From Virgibacillus_F sp049310925 (GTDB lineage Bacteria; Bacillota; Bacilli; Bacillales; Amphibacillaceae): 64,000 nucleotides of DNA. Below the pieces are notes generated by a model. That model did no database searches, was not told the DNA's origin, and saw only the letters and a list, made by a program, of their open reading frames with translations. Shown in pieces: positions 1 through 7,727 of the stretch; position 1 is the stretch's first letter, and every line of letters starts with the position of its first letter. The position numbers and the translations under genes were made by a program. The stretch spans positions 108,141-172,140 of the forward strand of contig NZ_JBMERP010000002.1 of NCBI RefSeq assembly GCF_049310925.1, written 5' to 3'.

Positions 1-504
1 GTAGAAGAAACGAAAAAACAAGCAAGTGAAGAAGGTTTTCTATCTGGAAAGCAGGAAAGTTTGAATTATTATGCTGAACTACTTAATAAGGCAACAGAAA
101 TCGTTGACTCTGCGAGTGATGATTACCATGCAACAATAGAAAGCAGCGAGGAAACAATATTAAAACTTGCAGTTGATTCAGCAGAGAAAATTCTACTCAG
201 CGAGCTTGACCACAAGCCGGAAAAATTCATGCACATTATTAAAGCAGCAATTAAGGGTATCAAGGAACAATCAATCGTTTCGATTTACGTACATCCTGAC
301 AATTATAGATTAGTGTTAAGTCAAAAAGACGAACTAAGCAGATTGCTAGAATCAGATTCTAAGCTTTCTATATATGTCAAAGACGATGTAACGGTAAACA
401 GTTGTCTGATCGAGCATCCTTTTGGTCAAATAGATGCTAGTATAGACATTCAATTAAAGCAGCTACGTGCAATTCTACATGAAGTCTACATGGAGAACAG
501 GTAA
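1..504 (+). CDS. fliH: Flagellar export ATPase regulator FliH (5' end outside window)
   Basis: The reading frame is open from the first base, so the N-terminus lies upstream and the first in-window TTG (61) is not the start. FliH is the stator-like partner of the FliI ATPase in the flagellar type III export apparatus at the cytoplasmic face of the basal body. The visible 167 codons hold an acidic helical stretch followed by the V/F-ATPase E-subunit-like C-terminal domain (the KLAVDSAEKIL region, then the IDASIDIQLKQLR region). The stop codon directly abuts the fliI ATG, as expected for a co-translated ATPase/stator pair. The identification rests on sequence type and on the fliI-fliJ context. 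Confidence 0.9.
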   Translation, partial: VEETKKQASEEGFLSGKQESLNYYAELLNKATEIVDSASDDYHATIESSEETILKLAVDSAEKILLSELDHKPEKFMHIIKAAIKGIKEQSIVSIYVHPDNYRLVLSQKDELSRLLESDSKLSIYVKDDVTVNSCLIEHPFGQIDASIDIQLKQLRAILHEVYMENR

Positions 505-1824
505 ATGGAAGTAGAAAAGTATTTAGAAGCAATTGACCATGCAAATACATATAAAAAGTTTGGAAAAGTGTTGCGTGTTGTAGGGTTAATGATTGAATCC
601 CGTGGTCCAGAAGCTAATATAGGAGAGGTTTGTTATATCCATAGTGCTTTAATGAGTAAAAAACCAATACTAGCAGAGGTTGTTGGATTTCATAACGAGA
701 AAATAGTTCTCATGCCATATTCCGCTGTAACTGAACTAGGCCCTGGTTGCTTAGTGGAATCAACCGGTAAACCATTAACAATAAAAATTGGTCGGGGCTT
801 AATAGGAAAGGTGGTTGATTCTATTGGTAAACCGTTGGATGAAACGAAACTACCAAAAGGATTATCAAATTTCACAACTGAACAAATGCCTCCAAACCCG
901 TTATCAAGACCAAGAATCACAGAAGCAATTCAAGTAGGCGTTAAAGCGATTGATACACTACTTACGGTAGGTAAAGGACAAAGGGTTGGCATATTTGCTG
1001 GAAGTGGCGTTGGGAAAAGCACCCTGCTCGGGATGATTGCCAGAAACAGTGATGCTGATATCAATGTGATTGCATTGATAGGAGAAAGAGGAAGAGAAGT
1101 AAGAGAGTTTATAGAGAAAGACCTAGGAGAAGAAGGATTAAAAAAGTCCATTGTAATAGTAGCAACTTCTGATCAGCCTGCACTCATGAGAATTAAGGGA
1201 GCATATACCGCAACAGCAATCAGTGAGTACTTTAGGGATTTAGGCTATCATGTCAATTTAATGATGGATTCGGTTACTAGAGTTGCTATGGCACAACGAG
1301 AGGTAGGGTTAGCAACTGGTGAGCCCCCTACAACCAAGGGTTATACACCTTCAGTATTCGCTGTTCTACCTAAATTACTGGAAAGAACAGGTACTAGTGC
1401 AGACGGAACGATAACAGCCTTTTACACAGTTTTAGTAGACGGTGATGATATGAATGAACCGATAGCCGATACAGTGAGAGGAATACTTGATGGGCACTTT
1501 GTTCTTGATAGAAAGTTAGCCGAACAAGGACAATTTCCAGCAATTAATATATTGAAATCCATCAGCAGGGTAATGACACAAATAGCAGACAAAGACCATC
1601 TTGAAACTGCTCAACAAATCCGCTCGCTACTTGCAATATATGAAGAAAATAGTGAACTAATACAAATAGGAGCCTATAAACGTGGGACCAATCAGGAAAT
1701 AGACCGCGCAATTGCATTTCATCCTAAAATACAGAAATTTTTGAAACAGGACATTTTAGAGCATCTATCTATAAATGATTCAATTAAAAATATGAAAGCA
1801 ATTCTTTCAGGAGGGATTAGTTAA
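505..1824 (+). CDS. fliI: Flagellum-specific ATP synthase FliI
   Basis: ATPase of the flagellar type III secretion system; it forms a hexamer below the export gate and helps unfold and deliver rod, hook and filament subunits. The protein has 439 aa, the usual length. A beta-barrel N-domain is followed by a P-loop AGSGVGKST at residues 165-173, the GERGREVREF segment near 193 and a Walker B strand (LMMDSVTR) near 250, the F1-beta/type III ATPase layout. The ATG follows the fliH stop without a gap. The stop overlaps the fliJ ATG by one base (TAATG), implying coupled translation. Confidence 0.97.
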   Translation: MEVEKYLEAIDHANTYKKFGKVLRVVGLMIESRGPEANIGEVCYIHSALMSKKPILAEVVGFHNEKIVLMPYSAVTELGPGCLVESTGKPLTIKIGRGLIGKVVDSIGKPLDETKLPKGLSNFTTEQMPPNPLSRPRITEAIQVGVKAIDTLLTVGKGQRVGIFAGSGVGKSTLLGMIARNSDADINVIALIGERGREVREFIEKDLGEEGLKKSIVIVATSDQPALMRIKGAYTATAISEYFRDLGYHVNLMMDSVTRVAMAQREVGLATGEPPTTKGYTPSVFAVLPKLLERTGTSADGTITAFYTVLVDGDDMNEPIADTVRGILDGHFVLDRKLAEQGQFPAINILKSISRVMTQIADKDHLETAQQIRSLLAIYEENSELIQIGAYKRGTNQEIDRAIAFHPKIQKFLKQDILEHLSINDSIKNMKAILSGGIS

Positions 1825-2270
1825 TGGGCGAAATTCTAGCTTTATCAAAAATACTCAATATACGAGAAAGAGAAAAGAATGATGCCCAGAAAATCTATCG
1901 CCAATCAATTGAATATTTTGAAGGGGTTGCCACTCAGCTTTACAATTTGCTTAAAAGAAAAGAAGAAGCAGAGGGCATACAGGAAAAGTACTTACAAAAT
2001 ACTATTCCTATCGACAAAATTAGAGAACAACTAATCTATATTGAAAATTTAAGTAAGCAAATTACTCAACTTCAAAAAGAAGTGCAATCTGCAAGAAGTG
2101 AAATGGAGTCAAAGCAGGAAAAACTAAGTGAAGCACATGTCGAGGTTAAGAAATTCGAAAAGATTATAACGTTCCGACAAAATGAACAAGAAGAAATCAT
2201 TAAGAAAAACGAGAAGCTGATGATGGACGAAATATCAGTTCAGCAATACTTAAATCAAAAAAACAGGTGA
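1824..2270 (+). CDS. fliJ: Flagellar export chaperone FliJ
   Basis: A 148-aa, highly charged, nearly all-helical protein with heptad-like spacing throughout (for example NLSKQITQLQKEVQ), typical of FliJ. FliJ is the coiled-coil stalk that inserts into the FliI hexamer, contacts FlhA and recycles export chaperones. The sequence itself is low in motifs, so the call depends on length, coiled coil and position directly after fliI. Its ATG overlaps the fliI stop, and its TGA overlaps the GTG start of the next gene. Confidence 0.9.
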   Translation: MGEILALSKILNIREREKNDAQKIYRQSIEYFEGVATQLYNLLKRKEEAEGIQEKYLQNTIPIDKIREQLIYIENLSKQITQLQKEVQSARSEMESKQEKLSEAHVEVKKFEKIITFRQNEQEEIIKKNEKLMMDEISVQQYLNQKNR

Positions 2271-2884
2271 ATGCAGTGACTAAGAATTCTGATAATAAAA
2301 TTAAAACTAAATCAAACCCAATCCTTTGGTTTCTTTTCGCAATAATTGTTCCTTTGGTAGTTGCTGTAACAATTATTGGTATAATTTTTTCGGTGGCCGG
2401 TTTTAATGTTATCGATTGGGTAAAGACCACCGGTAACAGTATTCCAGTTGTTTCTTCAGTTATAGATACAGAAGAGGAAAAAACCCAGCAACGAACTAAG
2501 GATGACTATAAAGACAAGATTAATAAAAAAGATGAAAAAATAAATGAACTTAAAAAAGAAGTTGGAACCCTTGAAGGCACGGTTGAACGCCTAGAACAGG
2601 AAATAATAAAGTTAGAGAGTGCTGATTCACCAAAATTGATTGATGAAACCGCAGAGGAAAGTTCTAATGAGAACGAAAAGAACAGTCAATTAAAGTCCTT
2701 AATTGCATCTTTTGAAAAAATCGACCCAGAAAAAACAGCACTAATTTTAAAAGATCTAGAAGAGGGAATTGTAATAGCTATATTAAAAGGATTACCTGAA
2801 GATATACGTGCGGCAATTTTTGAAGAAATGGAACCAGAACAAGCCGCTCAGTATACTAAAGCCTATCTAAATAGCAGAAGTTAA
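2267..2884 (+). CDS. ylxF: MotE/YlxF-like membrane coiled-coil protein with MgtE-N-type domain
   Basis: A 205-aa protein. Residues about 20-48 form one membrane segment (WFLFAIIVPLVVAVTIIGII), followed by a charged coiled coil (about 75-115, KDEKINELKKEVGTLEG) and a C-terminal alpha-helical domain of the MgtE-N/FliG-M type (ALILKDLEEGIVIAILKGLP, then FEEMEPEQAAQY). It matches B. subtilis YlxF, found between fliJ and fliK, and resembles MotE chaperones of other bacteria. The exact role is not known to me; a part in stator or export assembly is inference. The GTG at 2267 overlaps the fliJ stop; a second GTG at 2276 is an alternative. Confidence 0.8.
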   Translation: MNAVTKNSDNKIKTKSNPILWFLFAIIVPLVVAVTIIGIIFSVAGFNVIDWVKTTGNSIPVVSSVIDTEEEKTQQRTKDDYKDKINKKDEKINELKKEVGTLEGTVERLEQEIIKLESADSPKLIDETAEESSNENEKNSQLKSLIASFEKIDPEKTALILKDLEEGIVIAILKGLPEDIRAAIFEEMEPEQAAQYTKAYLNSRS

Positions 2885-2913
2885 ACTTTTAATAATTGAA
2901 GGGAGGTGAAAAG

Positions 2914-4230
2914 ATGAATACGACTGGTGTACAAGTACAAATGCCGCTTCAGGGAAAAACAATTGCACGGGAAAAGATACCTAGTGAACTTTCTGGTGTA
3001 TTTAAAAATTTACTTTCAAATATAAAACTGCCTGTAGCAACAGAAGCTAAACTGGTTGAAACAAAAGTGCCGATTGAACAGAAGAACCATGAAGACCCTC
3101 TGCAAGGATTGCTCGACAGCCTTCCGGAAGAATTAAAAGCAAAGCTCGTAACATTGTTAAATGACAAAACAGAAATTAAAGAAATTCATCAAGCAATAGA
3201 AGGTATGAATTTGCCAGAGAAATTACTTGAACAATTAAAGGAATTACTTCAGCCAATTAAAATTAATACCAAATTAAGCCCAGTACAATCTGATGTTGAT
3301 ATGGCGACAATTATACTGAATGTTAATCCGACCACTACTCAGCCAAGCCAAAAAGAGATCATACTACAACTTGAAGAAGTAAGTAAAAAAGCAGAGTTGC
3401 TGCTGTCTGGCATTGCTGATTCAAAAAGCACAAAAAAACTTGCAGCAGAAATTCAAAAGCTTTTGGAACGATGGACAAGTTTAGACAAAAAGTTGTCTGG
3501 TTCCAATGAATTAAAGACGCAAATTGGAAGCCAAGCAACTTCAAATGCGTCAAAAGCACAAAATGTTTGGCATGAGTTAATTAACACATATCAAAAAAGG
3601 AATCAACTTGTCACATCACAGCAATATAATTCAAGTGCAAAAGTAACGAGTGGTGATGTAGCAAAATGGATTGACAACGCACTCACAAAAACTACTGGAG
3701 CTGATTCTTCCATAGTGACACAAGCTAACTTGACATCAATGCCTGCAACTAAGGTGGAGCAATATGTTATTCACTTAAATCAGTCACAGACTAACCAAAG
3801 TAAGGGGCAACAGTTGGTAGAAAAATTTCAAAAGGTTGTTCAATCGAGTAAATTTCTTACAATGAACAACGGTTCGACACAATTATCTCTGTCTTTGCGA
3901 CCAGCAAATCTTGGAGAAATGATGGTTAAGCTTACTCAGATCAATGGTGAAATGACAGTGAAAATCATTGTGGCATCTGCCGCTGCTCGCGATATGCTGG
4001 AGTCTAATATGCAACAGCTTAAGCATATGTTTTCGCCACAACAAGTTGTAATTGAAAAGCAGGATATCCATACAAACCAGACACAAAGTATGCAACAGAA
4101 CAAAGACCAGCAAGCGATGAATAAAGAGAACCAAAGCCAATCCGAACAATCTGAAAGCGATGAACAAAAACAATCAAATGATGATTTTGAAAAACAATTT
4201 CACGAAATACTAATGAATGAGAAAGTGTAG
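2914..4230 (+). CDS. fliK: Flagellar hook-length control protein FliK
   Basis: Secreted molecular ruler that measures hook length and, by binding FlhB, switches export from hook to filament subunits. Start set at the ATG at 2914, which has a strong SD (GGGAGGTG, 2901-2908); the frame is open upstream to a TTG at 2896 that overlaps this SD. The protein has 438 aa: a variable Gln/Ser/Lys-rich N-terminal part, a conserved C-terminal core near residues 310-390 (LSLSLRPANLGEMMVKL, the Flg_hook domain) and a Gln/Asn/Ser/Glu-rich tail. The stop precedes flgD directly. Confidence 0.9.
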   Translation: MNTTGVQVQMPLQGKTIAREKIPSELSGVFKNLLSNIKLPVATEAKLVETKVPIEQKNHEDPLQGLLDSLPEELKAKLVTLLNDKTEIKEIHQAIEGMNLPEKLLEQLKELLQPIKINTKLSPVQSDVDMATIILNVNPTTTQPSQKEIILQLEEVSKKAELLLSGIADSKSTKKLAAEIQKLLERWTSLDKKLSGSNELKTQIGSQATSNASKAQNVWHELINTYQKRNQLVTSQQYNSSAKVTSGDVAKWIDNALTKTTGADSSIVTQANLTSMPATKVEQYVIHLNQSQTNQSKGQQLVEKFQKVVQSSKFLTMNNGSTQLSLSLRPANLGEMMVKLTQINGEMTVKIIVASAAARDMLESNMQQLKHMFSPQQVVIEKQDIHTNQTQSMQQNKDQQAMNKENQSQSEQSESDEQKQSNDDFEKQFHEILMNEKV

Positions 4231-4239
4231 GTGATTGAT

Positions 4240-4740
4240 TTGGCAAGAATTGATCCATCTTATTATTTACAAAACCAGCCTACATCAAGACAACCCAGTC
4301 CAGAATTAGGTAAAGACGAATTTTTGCAGATATTAATGACACAACTGCAAAACCAGGACCCTACTAAACCAATGGATGATCGTGAATTTATTTCGCAGAT
4401 GGCTACATTTTCATCGTTAGAACAAATGACGAACATGTCGCAATCAATTGATACATTGGTACAAAGCCAAATGGTTTCTCCAGTTATTAAGTATAGTCAT
4501 ATGATTGGTAAAGATGTATCTTATCAAAATTATGATGAAGAAACCGGGAAAAAATTAGACATTGGATCTAGTAAAGTAATTGCAGTTAGTCAGCAAGAGG
4601 GTTGGGCAGTACTAGAATTAGAAAATGGTAAAAAGGTATATGCCGATGCCATTTTGGAAATTAGAGACCCGAGTGCAAGTGTAAATGAAAACACTGAATC
4701 TACGGTAGAGGGACCGGTTAAGACAGAAGGAAGTGAATAA
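4240..4740 (+). CDS. flgD: Flagellar hook cap / hook assembly protein FlgD
   Basis: FlgD caps the growing hook and guides polymerisation of hook subunits, then is discarded. The conserved FlgD N-terminal block GKDEFLQILMTQLQNQDP followed by EFISQMATFSSLEQM is clear; the short C-terminus is that of Bacillus FlgD. Start choice: GTG at 4231 lies inside the likely SD (TAGGTGA, 4228-4234), so the TTG at 4240 with six-base spacing is preferred; this gives 166 aa. The SD overlaps the fliK stop codon. Confidence 0.93.
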   Translation: MARIDPSYYLQNQPTSRQPSPELGKDEFLQILMTQLQNQDPTKPMDDREFISQMATFSSLEQMTNMSQSIDTLVQSQMVSPVIKYSHMIGKDVSYQNYDEETGKKLDIGSSKVIAVSQQEGWAVLELENGKKVYADAILEIRDPSASVNENTESTVEGPVKTEGSE

Positions 4741-4742
4741 TT

Positions 4743-5120
4743 ATGGATCATCGCATCCTTCAAACACAATCACATGCCTTGCAATTTCCGAATACACGAA
4801 AGCCTGTATTACAACAACAAGAAACATCGAACAATTTCAAAGATATGCTTATAGATGCTCAGTTAGTAAAGGTTAGCAAACATGCAAAAGAACGTTTGCA
4901 GGAAAGAAATATAACGATTAACGATAAGCAATGGCAATTAATCACAGAAAAAATGGTCGAGGCAAAAAATAAAGGCATTACAGATTCACTAGTTGTAACA
5001 GATAATGCAGCACTTCTTGTAAGTACAAAAAACCATACAGTAGTTACAGCAATGGATCGAGAAGAAGCGACAAACAAAATTTTTACGAACATTAACGGAA
5101 CCATTTTAATTAACGAATAG
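4743..5120 (+). CDS. Flagellar operon protein, TIGR02530 type
   Basis: A 125-aa soluble protein located between flgD and the hook gene. It carries the block VSKHAKERLQERNI, and then TDSLVVTDNAALLVSTKNHTVVTAMDR, which I recognise from the small family annotated as TIGR02530 flagellar operon proteins. No enzymatic motif or membrane segment is visible. Its function is not established as far as I know; position and strict association with flgD and flgE suggest a hook-assembly accessory role, which is inference. The SD is GAAGGAAGTGA at the end of flgD. Confidence 0.75.
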   Translation: MDHRILQTQSHALQFPNTRKPVLQQQETSNNFKDMLIDAQLVKVSKHAKERLQERNITINDKQWQLITEKMVEAKNKGITDSLVVTDNAALLVSTKNHTVVTAMDREEATNKIFTNINGTILINE

Positions 5121-5205
5121 GCTGGACCCAAGACTTGGGAGGCCAAGAAGCTGTTGACTGATTGATACAGCTTACTACATTTAACCAATGAAGGGATGAA
5201 AAGTT
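5121..5205 (+). other. Structured intercistronic gap upstream of flgE
   Basis: An 85-base gap in an otherwise tightly packed operon. It contains a small hairpin CCCAA-GAC-TTGGG and a second stem AAGCTGT/ACAGCTT with a 12-base loop. Neither is followed by a T-run, so they are not intrinsic terminators. They may be mRNA processing or stability elements ahead of the highly expressed hook gene; this is inference. Confidence 0.4.
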
Positions 5206-6003
5206 ATGTTGCGTTCCATGTATGCAGGTATTTCAGGTATGAAGGGGTTTCAAGCAAAACTAGATGTTATAGGTAACAATATTGCAAACGTAAATACAGT
5301 TGGATTTAAAAAAGGAAGAGTGACATTCCAGGATATGATGAGTCAAACTACTTCCGGAGCTCAAGGACCAACCGCCACTCGTGGTGGTGTCAATGCTGCG
5401 CAGGTCGGATTAGGGTCACAGTTAGGATCAATTGACAATATTCACACGCAAGGGTTTCGTCAAACAACAAATAATCCACTAGATTTAGCATTAGAGGGAG
5501 ACGGAATGTTTGCACTAGAAGCAAGTGGAGAAACCATGTATACACGGGCTGGAAACTTCTATTTAGATAGTGAAGGAAGCGTTGTGAATGCAGACGGCTA
5601 CTATCTATTACAGCAAGACGGAACATCACATATAGAAATTCCGGATGATGCACAAAGCTTTAGCATTCAGACTAACGGAACAGTAAATTATATTGATGCT
5701 ACTGGTGCAACACAAACGGCTGGGCAGATTGGGGTAGCAAATTTTTCCAACCCAGCCGGTCTACAAAAAGCTGGTAGTAACCTATTTCTAAATTCAGAAA
5801 ACGCTGGTTTAGCTGCTGCATTGCGTGTACCTGAATCGGCTGGTACTGCTTCCATCATCAGTGGTTCCCTTGAAATGTCAAACGTAGACTTGGCAGAGGA
5901 ATTCACGGAAATGATCACTGCACAGCGTGGATTTCAGGCAAACACAAGAATTATTACAACTTCTGATGAGATACTACAGGAGCTTGTTAATCTAAAACGA
6001 TAG
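5206..6003 (+). CDS. flgE: Flagellar hook protein FlgE (short Bacillus type)
   Basis: Structural subunit of the flagellar hook, exported through the type III apparatus and polymerised under the FlgD cap. The N-terminal rod/hook motif LDVIGNNIANVNTVGFKKGR (about residues 20-39) and the C-terminal helix (SNVDLAEEFTEMITAQRGFQ, then IITTSDEILQELVNLKR) form the conserved D0 coiled coil. At 265 aa it matches the compact B. subtilis hook protein, which older annotations call FlgG; automated tools may still label it FlgG. SD AAGGGATG precedes the ATG. Confidence 0.92.
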   Translation: MLRSMYAGISGMKGFQAKLDVIGNNIANVNTVGFKKGRVTFQDMMSQTTSGAQGPTATRGGVNAAQVGLGSQLGSIDNIHTQGFRQTTNNPLDLALEGDGMFALEASGETMYTRAGNFYLDSEGSVVNADGYYLLQQDGTSHIEIPDDAQSFSIQTNGTVNYIDATGATQTAGQIGVANFSNPAGLQKAGSNLFLNSENAGLAAALRVPESAGTASIISGSLEMSNVDLAEEFTEMITAQRGFQANTRIITTSDEILQELVNLKR

Positions 6004-6062
6004 ATGAGGAGGTAGGGGATGTTGCGGTGTAGGATACTACTCGCACATCCCCCCACCATATT
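6004..6062 (+). promoter_or_regulatory. Hairpin separating SD from the swrD start codon
   Basis: The only purine-rich SD upstream of swrD is GAGGAGGT at 6006-6013, about 50 bases from the ATG at 6063. Between them lies a strong hairpin: GGGGATGT (6015-6022) and GCG (6024-6026) pair with CGC (6042-6044) and ACATCCCC (6045-6052), with one bulged T. An inner GTAG/CTAC stem with a GATA loop (6029-6040) caps it. Folding would leave about 12 unpaired bases between SD and ATG. No T-run follows, so it is not a terminator. Confidence 0.65.
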
Positions 6063-6281
6063 ATGATTCAATTAACACGATTAAACGATGATTTATTTAC
6101 GTTGAACGCTATCATGATTGAGCAGATACAATCCCATCCGGATACAACAATTACACTGATAAACGGTAAGAAAATTGTTGTGAAGGAACCTGAAAACGAG
6201 GTTACTAGTTTGGTAGCAAGTTTCTATCGTAAACTTGGAATTAGAGAATGTGTAAAAAGGGTTGGTGGTGAAAATGAGTAG
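6063..6281 (+). CDS. swrD: FlbD-family swarming motility protein SwrD
   Basis: A 72-aa member of the FlbD/YlzI family (MIQLTRLNDDLFTLNAIMIE), the equivalent of B. subtilis SwrD, which raises flagellar motor power and is needed for swarming. It is a small soluble protein with no cofactor motif. The start is the only possible one: an in-frame TAG lies at 6030-6032 and no other usual start follows it. No SD is adjacent to it; see the hairpin upstream. The 3' end overlaps fliL by eight bases. Confidence 0.9.
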   Translation: MIQLTRLNDDLFTLNAIMIEQIQSHPDTTITLINGKKIVVKEPENEVTSLVASFYRKLGIRECVKRVGGENE

Positions 6282-6696
6282 CGGTTTAGTGAAAACAATG
6301 GTTACCTCACTAATCATTATTTTGCTTGGTGGCGTAGTTGCACTCGTAGTTGTACTTAATATGACTGGGGATAAACAAAAAGGTAATGCACAATCTATCG
6401 ATGAGATTGTAGAACATTCCTATAAATCAACAGAAATAACGACTGATTTACAGGGTGGAAACTTTGTACGAATCCAATTTCAGATTGTAACAGGTAGTGA
6501 GGATGCAAAAGAAGAAGTGGAAAAAAGAGAGTTTCAGCTGAGAAATATTCTTATTAAAGAGCTATCTAAGATGAACGCAGAAGATTTTAAGTCTGGATTA
6601 GAAAACTTGGAAGATATTGTCAAACTCAGACTTAATGAGGTAATGACTAGTGGGAAAATTACTGATGTTGTTACTATTAATAAGATATTGCAATGA
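6274..6696 (+). CDS. fliL: Flagellar basal body-associated protein FliL
   Basis: Single-pass inner-membrane protein that surrounds or supports the MotAB stator and stabilises motor torque. An N-terminal transmembrane helix (residues about 7-29, SLIIILLGGVVALVVVLNM) is followed by an extracytoplasmic stomatin-like domain (VRIQFQIVTGSEDAKEEVEKR). The ATG at 6274 gives 140 aa, the B. subtilis length; the TTG/GTG codons at 6262-6270 are part of the SD region (GGTGGTGA). It overlaps swrD, so the two are probably translationally coupled. Confidence 0.94.
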   Translation: MSSGLVKTMVTSLIIILLGGVVALVVVLNMTGDKQKGNAQSIDEIVEHSYKSTEITTDLQGGNFVRIQFQIVTGSEDAKEEVEKREFQLRNILIKELSKMNAEDFKSGLENLEDIVKLRLNEVMTSGKITDVVTINKILQ

Positions 6697-6731
6697 CTAT
6701 AAATACTCCATAATGGAGGTGAGGTTTTTAC

Positions 6732-7727
6732 GTGGAAGAAGTATTATCACAAAACGAGATTGATGCGTTATTGTCAGCCATTTCATCTGGTGAAATGAAT
6801 GCAGATGAATTAAAAAAAGAAGAAAAAGAGAAGAAAGTTCGAGTCTATGATTTTAAAAGAGCACTACGTTTTTCTAAAGATCAAGTTAGAAGTCTATCAA
6901 GGATACACGAAAATTATGCCCGCTTATTAACTACATTTTTTTCGGCACAACTTAGAACCTATGTGAACATAACTGTTGCCTCAGTGGATCAAATTCCGTA
7001 TGAAGAATTTATTCGGTCTGTACCTAAGATGACTATTTTAAACATTTACAGTGTTGCTCCATTAGAGGGTCGTATACTGATGGAAGTAAATCCTAATATT
7101 GCGTATGGCATGCTTGATAGGGTTTTAGGTGGTAAAGGAAGCAGTGTGAATAAAGTTGATAATTTAACAGAAATTGAAACCATGTTAATGTCTCAACTGT
7201 TTGAGAAAGCAATTGTTAATCTCCAGGAAGCATGGTCTTCATTAGTAGAAATTGATCCAGTTTTGGAAGAATTCGAAGTAAATCCACAGTTTTTACAAAT
7301 GGTCTCGCCTAATGAAACTGTTATCATTGTGTCTTTAAATACCAATATTGGTGAGACTAGTGGCTTGATTAATATTTGTATTCCACATATTGTACTGGAA
7401 CCAATTATTCCTAAATTATCCGTACACTACTGGATGCAAACTTCCACCAAAAACAGAGACCCGGAAACCTACGACAAGCTTACAGAAAATATAAAACTAA
7501 CGAAGGTTGAAGCAAAAGCAGTGTTAGGTGAAACAACGATTAACATTGAAGAATTCTTAGGGATGAAAAACGGTGACATTATGAATTTAAGCCAAGCTAT
7601 AGATGATCCTTTAACGTTGGAAATTAATAATGAACCCAAATTTTACGTCCAACCAGGTAGACTACGGAATAAATTATCCGTACAAGTATTAGGAGAAATA
7701 GAGGGGGGAAACAGGGATGATGAGTGA
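6732..7727 (+). CDS. fliM: Flagellar motor switch protein FliM
   Basis: Middle ring component of the C-ring. It binds phosphorylated CheY through its N-terminal peptide and sets rotation direction. The N-terminal CheY-binding motif LSQNEIDALLSAI is intact; the middle CheC-like fold (LEGRILMEVNPNIAYGMLDRVLGG) and the C-terminal SpoA/FliN-like domain follow. The 331 aa match the usual length. GTG start with a strong SD (GGAGGTGAGG). The 3' end overlaps fliY by 11 bases. Confidence 0.97.
   Translation: MEEVLSQNEIDALLSAISSGEMNADELKKEEKEKKVRVYDFKRALRFSKDQVRSLSRIHENYARLLTTFFSAQLRTYVNITVASVDQIPYEEFIRSVPKMTILNIYSVAPLEGRILMEVNPNIAYGMLDRVLGGKGSSVNKVDNLTEIETMLMSQLFEKAIVNLQEAWSSLVEIDPVLEEFEVNPQFLQMVSPNETVIIVSLNTNIGETSGLINICIPHIVLEPIIPKLSVHYWMQTSTKNRDPETYDKLTENIKLTKVEAKAVLGETTINIEEFLGMKNGDIMNLSQAIDDPLTLEINNEPKFYVQPGRLRNKLSVQVLGEIEGGNRDDE

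Noticed and set aside
6004..6015. Tiny open frame ATG AGG AGG TAG upstream of swrD
   Set aside because: Only three codons, overlapping the SD itself; no independent SD, so a leader peptide is unlikely.
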